Source: Perilla frutescens (Eukaryota; Streptophyta; Magnoliopsida; Lamiales; Lamiaceae). Taken from it: DNA of 64,000 nucleotides. Below are positions 59,199 through 64,000 of the stretch, piece by piece. The notes under the pieces were generated by a model, which ran no database searches, had not been told where the DNA came from, and was given only the letters and a program-made list of their open reading frames with translations. The position numbers were made by a program, and so were the translations under genes. How positions within the stretch are numbered: the first letter of the stretch is position 1; each line of letters begins with the position of its first letter. The DNA lies in assembly GCA_026008535.1 (NCBI GenBank), contig BRKX01000006.1:43574664-43638663 (forward strand). Reading direction: 5' to 3'.

Positions 59199-60940
59199 AT
59201 GGAGTACTTAGAGACTATTAATGAATGCTGGGAACAAGGAGGTCAATGCAATTATGAGGCTAGTTCCTCTGATTTGTCGAGACTTGATATAGATGCAAAT
59301 GTTGTTTATTTTATTGATTAGTTGTTGGTGTTAATAATCATATGTTCATTGATCAGAAGAGTCCCCATCTTATTGTTAGAAGGTACTCTTGCTAATTTCC
59401 GCATAAGGCCTTTGATTAGATCTTATGAATTCTATGTTTGTGCTTATTTTTCATAATCTGTTTCAGTTGGTTTTTTTTTTAAACTAATCAGAAAAAAGTA
59501 TGTTCTTTCTTGTCAACTGCTATTTTAGTTTTGACTCTGTATAAGTTTCCAAAGTTAATAGTGGCTGCTAATTTTGCAGGCAATAAAAGCAGCTCCACGA
59601 TTTTTGAATGAAGATGATGTACAGCTGCTAAGGTAATTTTAATATATGCCTTCCTTCCGTGCTGAAATCAGGCAACCTAACTGGCATGATTTTTATTAAA
59701 ATTGGTTTGCGTTTTTTATTCTAACATTTAATAGGGAGATGGTGTTCCTAAATGGATGTAATGGATACAAACCAATTGCATAATGAGGTCTGACCCAAAG
59801 ATAGGGATCCTATTAGTGGTAAATCTGGTTATCTATAATTGTGTAATGATAATGTCCGCATAAAAGCATGCATGAAGGTTTAATATGCGTTATTGGGTTA
59901 TTGATATATAATAGTAGCACGCCAACACAAAGATACACCTAAACTCAATCATTTCATGTTAATTTGGCAGATTTATGGGCTCATATAATATCTGTGAACA
60001 CTTACTTAACAAGCAGAAAAAACACTATTCATGGTCTCCTAAGTTAGTAGATATAGAATGGCTCATTCTAGTTCATTCATTCACACCCTTTTCAAAATAT
60101 ATGACTGCCTTGCCCATATTTAAACTTGATTACCTTGGAAAATTAGAGCTTTTTTCAGGCCATTAGATTGCTTTGGTGTTTTTAGAAAAGGAGAAAGAAT
60201 TGAGACTACCAGAATGGGGAGGTAATTTCAAGAATTACATCTCATTTTCAAATTAAATATTACTGATATATGAACAATAATTTTAAATAACAAAAATAGA
60301 GCTAATTAATTTGTATTGTGGTATTTTTATCATGAATGTGGCTAGGTACATTGTTTATTGAGTTAATGGCTACAAATAAATTTTGCTCAGTTAGAATAAC
60401 TAGCTATTAAAAAAATCATCTCTTACATTATAGGCCTTAAATTTGTATCAAATTTAATAAAATAACTCTTTAGTTGTGCTTGATCACATATAGCAAGGTA
60501 TATTGAATTTCAAACATTTCATTAATCATTTGTGCTTGGTGAAATTGGTGATGATTGGAGAATGTTTGTTGTTTTATATTGAATGGTGAACTTGGTGAGG
60601 ATTGTAGGATGTTTGGTGTTTTTTTAATAATCATTTGTGCTTGGTGAAATTGGTAATGGTTGGGGGATGTTTGTTGTTTTATCTTAAATTGTGAACTTGG
60701 TGAGGATTATAGGATATTTAACTTAAGATTTGAAAGATGATTGGAATTGTGGAGGATTTCCAAAATGTTTTCCTTCACCTTTTTTTTGGTATTTACCTCG
60801 CCTATATTGCTATTATTTATTGATTTATGCAATGTTATTTTTCATATATGTTGCAGGAATGTTTTATAATGTTGAATTTGCGGATAAACTCGAGAATTCC
60901 AGCTTCTTCATTATTTCCGCACCAAAGAACACTATGGTTA
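59199..60940 (+). pseudogene. Possible decayed host gene, exon-like pieces, family not recognised
   Basis: Three suggestive pieces. A 40-codon frame at 59199-59321 (MEYLETINECWEQGGQCNYE...) ends in TAG. An exon-like 53-nt block at 59580-59632, bounded by TTTTGCAG and GTAATT, reads AIKAAPRFLNEDDVQLLR. An 80-nt block at 60857-60936, bounded by TTGCAG and GTTATT, reads MFYNVEFADKLENSSFFIIS. Phases of the last two do not join directly. No family was recognised. It could be a broken gene, a captured fragment or chance. Confidence 0.3.
60524..60722. repeat. 104-bp tandem duplication
   Basis: AATCATTTGTGCTTGGTGAA starts at 60524 and again at 60628. Both copies run through GTGAACTTGGTGAGGATT to GGAT(G/A)TTT. 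Confidence 0.85.
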
Positions 60941-61151
60941 TTACTTGTTTTATTTAAATATTGGTACTTAGATAAATTCTTCTTATTATGTATTTCTTTT
61001 AGGATTTTAGTGAACTAGTGTTGAGTTTTCTTTTGCATTTCAATATTGATACTTGGATAATGTCATATTATTATGTTGACTTTATGTTTAGTGTTTAATT
61101 TTGAAGTTACATAAACTGAGTGATCATGTTCATCATCATGTACTTGAACAT

Positions 61152-62060
61152 TGTTGTGAACATGTAAGGTCAGAATGTAAAAGCTTGAGCAAATAAAGAA
61201 CACGAGGTTGGTAGCCCTGTTCGATCAACTGATCTAGTTAGGGGGACTTATCAAGTCCGTGAGAAATAGTTTATTACTCCGTTGAATGGTTACAAAGGTT
61301 ATTACACGAAGACTCCTGTCACTCGACCCCTTTTCTACCTGATTCAATCTCTTTCACTAAACTGAATTGTGAGCTCCCCTCACAACTTAGAATCCCTCTA
61401 GTTCCTACAGAAAATCTCTCCCGAGACTCCTCTAAGTGTGTATGAAAGTGAGTTTCAAACACATACTAGAAACACAATGATCTAACCGATCAAACCTTGT
61501 CTACCTGAATACTATATGCTTCGAATGTGGAGTCTTTTAACTCTCAGCCCTTTTGTGTATTCGTAAAAATTCATGTCACCTGAACTAGTCTGATTCCCAG
61601 TCTATTTATAAACAATAGATATATCCTTAACAAGGTAATTTGAAGTACTAATTAGACTAGGATTTAACAAGGAAATAATTTCCTTAAATAAATCAGACTT
61701 TCCTAGTTTAGATGTCTTTCTTGAATAGAACTCCTTCTTTCCTTCTTGATCTTCATCATGAACAAGGCAGTTTCTATTCTGAAACGTCCATCTTGAATCT
61801 GCAGTTTCAACTCTTTGAATCTAGCACGGTGCATCTCTTTGTAAACTCTCTGGACAACCATGTACATGATCATGTCTCTGAACATGATTAAGTACATGTT
61901 TTGATCTTCAATCAGATTGGCAGTGGAATATTCACAGTAATGTACAGAACATGGTATTCGAACATGAATAACCAAAATCTTTTGTGTTCTTTTGAAATTG
62001 CCATAACATCTTAAACAGATAATGACAATCCCGAACACCTAAGTGCAGATGACACTAACA
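61152..62060 (-). repeat. E4 3' LTR
   Basis: Ends GACACTAACA at 62060. The start is near TGTTGTGAACATG (61152-61157). About 0.9 kb, like the E3 LTR. Minus purine tract AGACAAAGAGGGAGAT at 62061-62076. Confidence 0.7.
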
Positions 62061-62468
62061 ATCTCCCTCTTTGTCTTTATCTGGTTGCAAATCAGCTCCA
62101 TGTTTAAAAGAGCACAATACCTTGAACTGTAGGATCATGTACTTAGAAACATACTTGAATGTTTGGAAGAACATTATATGATTCAGCTGTTTTTCACTTT
62201 CTTATCAGCTTGTACCTGCTCTGCTATATTCATTTTTTTTATATTTTTATCTTTTGATAGCAGTTTCAATTTTTTAGCAGATATGAATCATAAAGGGAAG
62301 AAATCTATTTCATAAAAAAATAGCTAAAAACAAGCTATCAAAGCAAAAAAAATATCTTGCAAAACATGATGTAACATATGTAAAACAGAAACATAAATAA
62401 TAAAAAACTTATATTGTATTAATCCCCCTATTTACCACCGAGAAAGGCAAATGAGTAATTCGTAGAAA

Positions 62469-64000
62469 CTACTCGGATTTATCAGAGTCTTGGGCATCAT
62501 CATCTCCTTTAGATCCTTCTTCTTTAGATCCTGCTTCAGTATCATCATACTCCGTGTCTTCTCCATCATCAGTATCCTCCTCAGTCTCCTCTTCATCATC
62601 CTGAGCTTCAGCAGTCTCAACTTCATGATCCTCTTCAGCAGACTTCTATTGGACAGCTTCTGCTTCCTTAACTTGTTCTGCAGTATGTGCTTCATCTAAC
62701 TTTTGTGCTGGAGTAGTTTTCTTCTGAGCAGCAGCTTCAGCAGTACTTGCAAGCTTGTGCAAGTTATGAACATTTCTCAGGAACATCTATTGCTGGGGAG
62801 ACAACTCTTCTCCTGGTGAAAGATCAGCAATCATTGCTTGAATCTTCATCTTTTCAAAAGTATGCTCAGAAATTAAACAAGCATGGAACTCTAGACTCTT
62901 CTCTAAAAATCTCAGAACAGCACCCTTTGGAGAGGATTCTTTAACAATATCATCCACTCCTTTCTTGGATGACATGAATTACTTGAACTGAAGGCGAAGA
63001 TGAGGATATCCTATTTCAGGAGCAACCTTGATCACTAGAGGCTTGTGAAGAGGATTAATTTTGTCTTTCTTTAAAGACACATTCTTCTTCTGTTGCTTGA
63101 TGATGTTGTAGATTAATGATGGATAACATAGTGGACCTTTGACCACTGTAGACTCTGCACTACTGATGATCTTGCTAAAAACAAACTCACCATAGTTGAA
63201 CTGTTTCCCAGTTCTAAGGTAAAACAGAAACCTCCCCTGAGCTTGAGTCACTGCCGCCCTGTGCTTAGTTAGTAGCCAATTGTGGATCAAAATTCTGAAC
63301 AGGGCGCCATACTTGTGAGTCAGCTTGGAGGTTGGAATAGTCTGCGGATGAGATGGCCATTTGCTGTAGATGGCCTGGGTCAGCTCCTCTGCAACCATTC
63401 CCCAGTCATCTATTTCTTTATACTCCTCCTCAGATGAATATCCCAAGAACTCATTAATGAGATCAGGGGAAAACTGTACCATTTCTCCTCTCACAAAGAC
63501 TTTCTGGAAGTCTTCAGACTCTGGATCATCAATCTCTTTTGACAAATTACAGTAGAATTATGTAACTATTTTAGAAACAAACTCCTGAACCTTCTGAACT
63601 GTTCCTAACAAACCAGCTTGCTCCAGCAAAGTGTACACCCCAGTAGCCAACAATGTATCCTTATCCACCTTTTTTTTCAGAGATCATAGATCTCTGCTTC
63701 ACTTTATCCCATAACTCAGCATACTTAGGAGAACGAAAGATGGATTGACTAGATGTACCTGGAATATGGACAATCTGTTTGTGAACTTTAGACTCATGTT
63801 CACTTGAATGCGAGTGAACATCTTCAGGTACATGGGTCGGCTGGGCAGCTTTCTTGATCTTCTTGGAAGGACCAGTTGATGCAGCGGCCTTCCTCTTCTT
63901 TATGGATGCAGCAGCAGATGGAGGGGTGGCACACGCTCAACTTCTGGTCACAGGCGCTCTTGGAACCAGGTGCACCATAGCAGTAGATGCATTCTTCCTT
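62469..64000 (-). pseudogene. E4 3' accessory gene (partial), conserved domain
   Basis: The N-terminus lies beyond the window. On the minus strand: basic clusters IKKRKAAA and KKIKKAA (about 63900-63850), T-stop-FYCNLSKEI (about 63555), KVFVRGEMVQFSPDLINEFL (about 63495-63435), W-rich MVAEELTQAIYSKW, IHNWLLTKH (about 63290, Trp intact), FNYGEFVFSKI and CYPSLIYNII (63200-63105). A TAA lies at 62979. The tail is LRFLEKSLEFHACLI, then a long acidic run (DDEEETEEDTDDGEDTE) ending TAG at 62469-62471. Same domain order as E1-E3. No membrane helix. Function unknown. Confidence 0.75.

Larger units (their letters stand above)
61152..64000 (-). mobile_element. E4: copia (Sirevirus-like) element, cut by window end
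   Basis: Minus strand. The 3' LTR is at about 61152-62060, followed by a purine tract and a 3' accessory gene; pol lies beyond 64000. The LTR shares its layout with the E3 LTR (CACGAG(G/A)TGGTA(G/A)CCC block, CTCCCGAGA, end CACTAACA), so E3 and E4 are related. The LTR left edge is estimated from length and a TG, since the partner is not visible. Confidence 0.75.

Noticed and set aside
62432..62695. 87-codon Lys/Leu/Met-rich minus-strand frame
   Set aside because: Frame shadow of the acidic tail of the E4 3' gene, which reads as a Glu/Asp run in the frame continuous with the conserved core.

Overview
The window looks like nuclear DNA of a flowering plant, probably a core eudicot. It is AT-rich, gene-poor and packed with plant transposons (Ty1/copia and Ty3/gypsy LTR elements, CACTA, Stowaway-like, Helitron-like and Pack-MULE-like remnants). 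It contains one apparently intact spliced host gene: a vacuolar processing enzyme (legumain, peptidase family C13) in nine exons on the minus strand at 10.5-14.8 kb.

Layout. 1-6.4 kb: 3' two thirds of a Sirevirus-like copia element (E1, plus strand) with decayed pol, an extra gene downstream of pol, two polypurine tracts and a 3' LTR. 6.55-7.6 kb and 19.3-20.1 kb: two inverted copies of an LTR-like repeat on either side of the VPE gene. 8.87-9.15 kb: Stowaway-like MITE. 10.5-15.0 kb: VPE gene and promoter. 15.2-18.0 kb: a putative TIR element interrupted by a complete 1.78-kb solo LTR with perfect 5-bp target duplication and an internal array of about ten 44-bp repeats. 18.1-19.15 kb: CACTA end with transposase remnant. 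20.1-22.2 kb: array built on a TAGCTTAT motif. 23.37-26.79 kb: TIR-bounded, Pack-MULE-like unit carrying a broken sucrose synthase fragment with introns. 30.0-31.6 kb: Helitron-like unit.

34.44-58.99 kb is one nested structure. A copia element E2 (minus strand, LTR about 1.03 kb, ATATA target duplication) was hit by a second copia element E3 (41335-50879, both LTRs present), which landed between its zinc knuckle and protease. It was also hit by a degenerate Ty3/gypsy element (51.78-58.71 kb), which landed in its 5' LTR. A deletion then removed part of the gypsy left LTR together with most of the E2 5' LTR, primer site and gag N-terminus. A fourth copia element E4 (minus strand) starts at about 61.15 kb and runs out of the window.

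The most interesting shared signal is the gene between pol and the 3' LTR. All four copia elements carry one, in sense orientation and with very different flanks. Each encodes the same conserved domain (FYxNL ... VFVRG-like ... FSPxxINxFLG, then NW(L/I)P ... NLGxxIF ... P(S/G/C)LI), embedded in Ser/Pro-rich, basic and acidic stretches with no membrane segment. E1, E2 and E3 have TATA-like sequences just upstream of that gene. None of the copies is intact: they carry nonsense codons and frameshifts. Positions rest on reading the sequence by eye; no alignment or database search was run.
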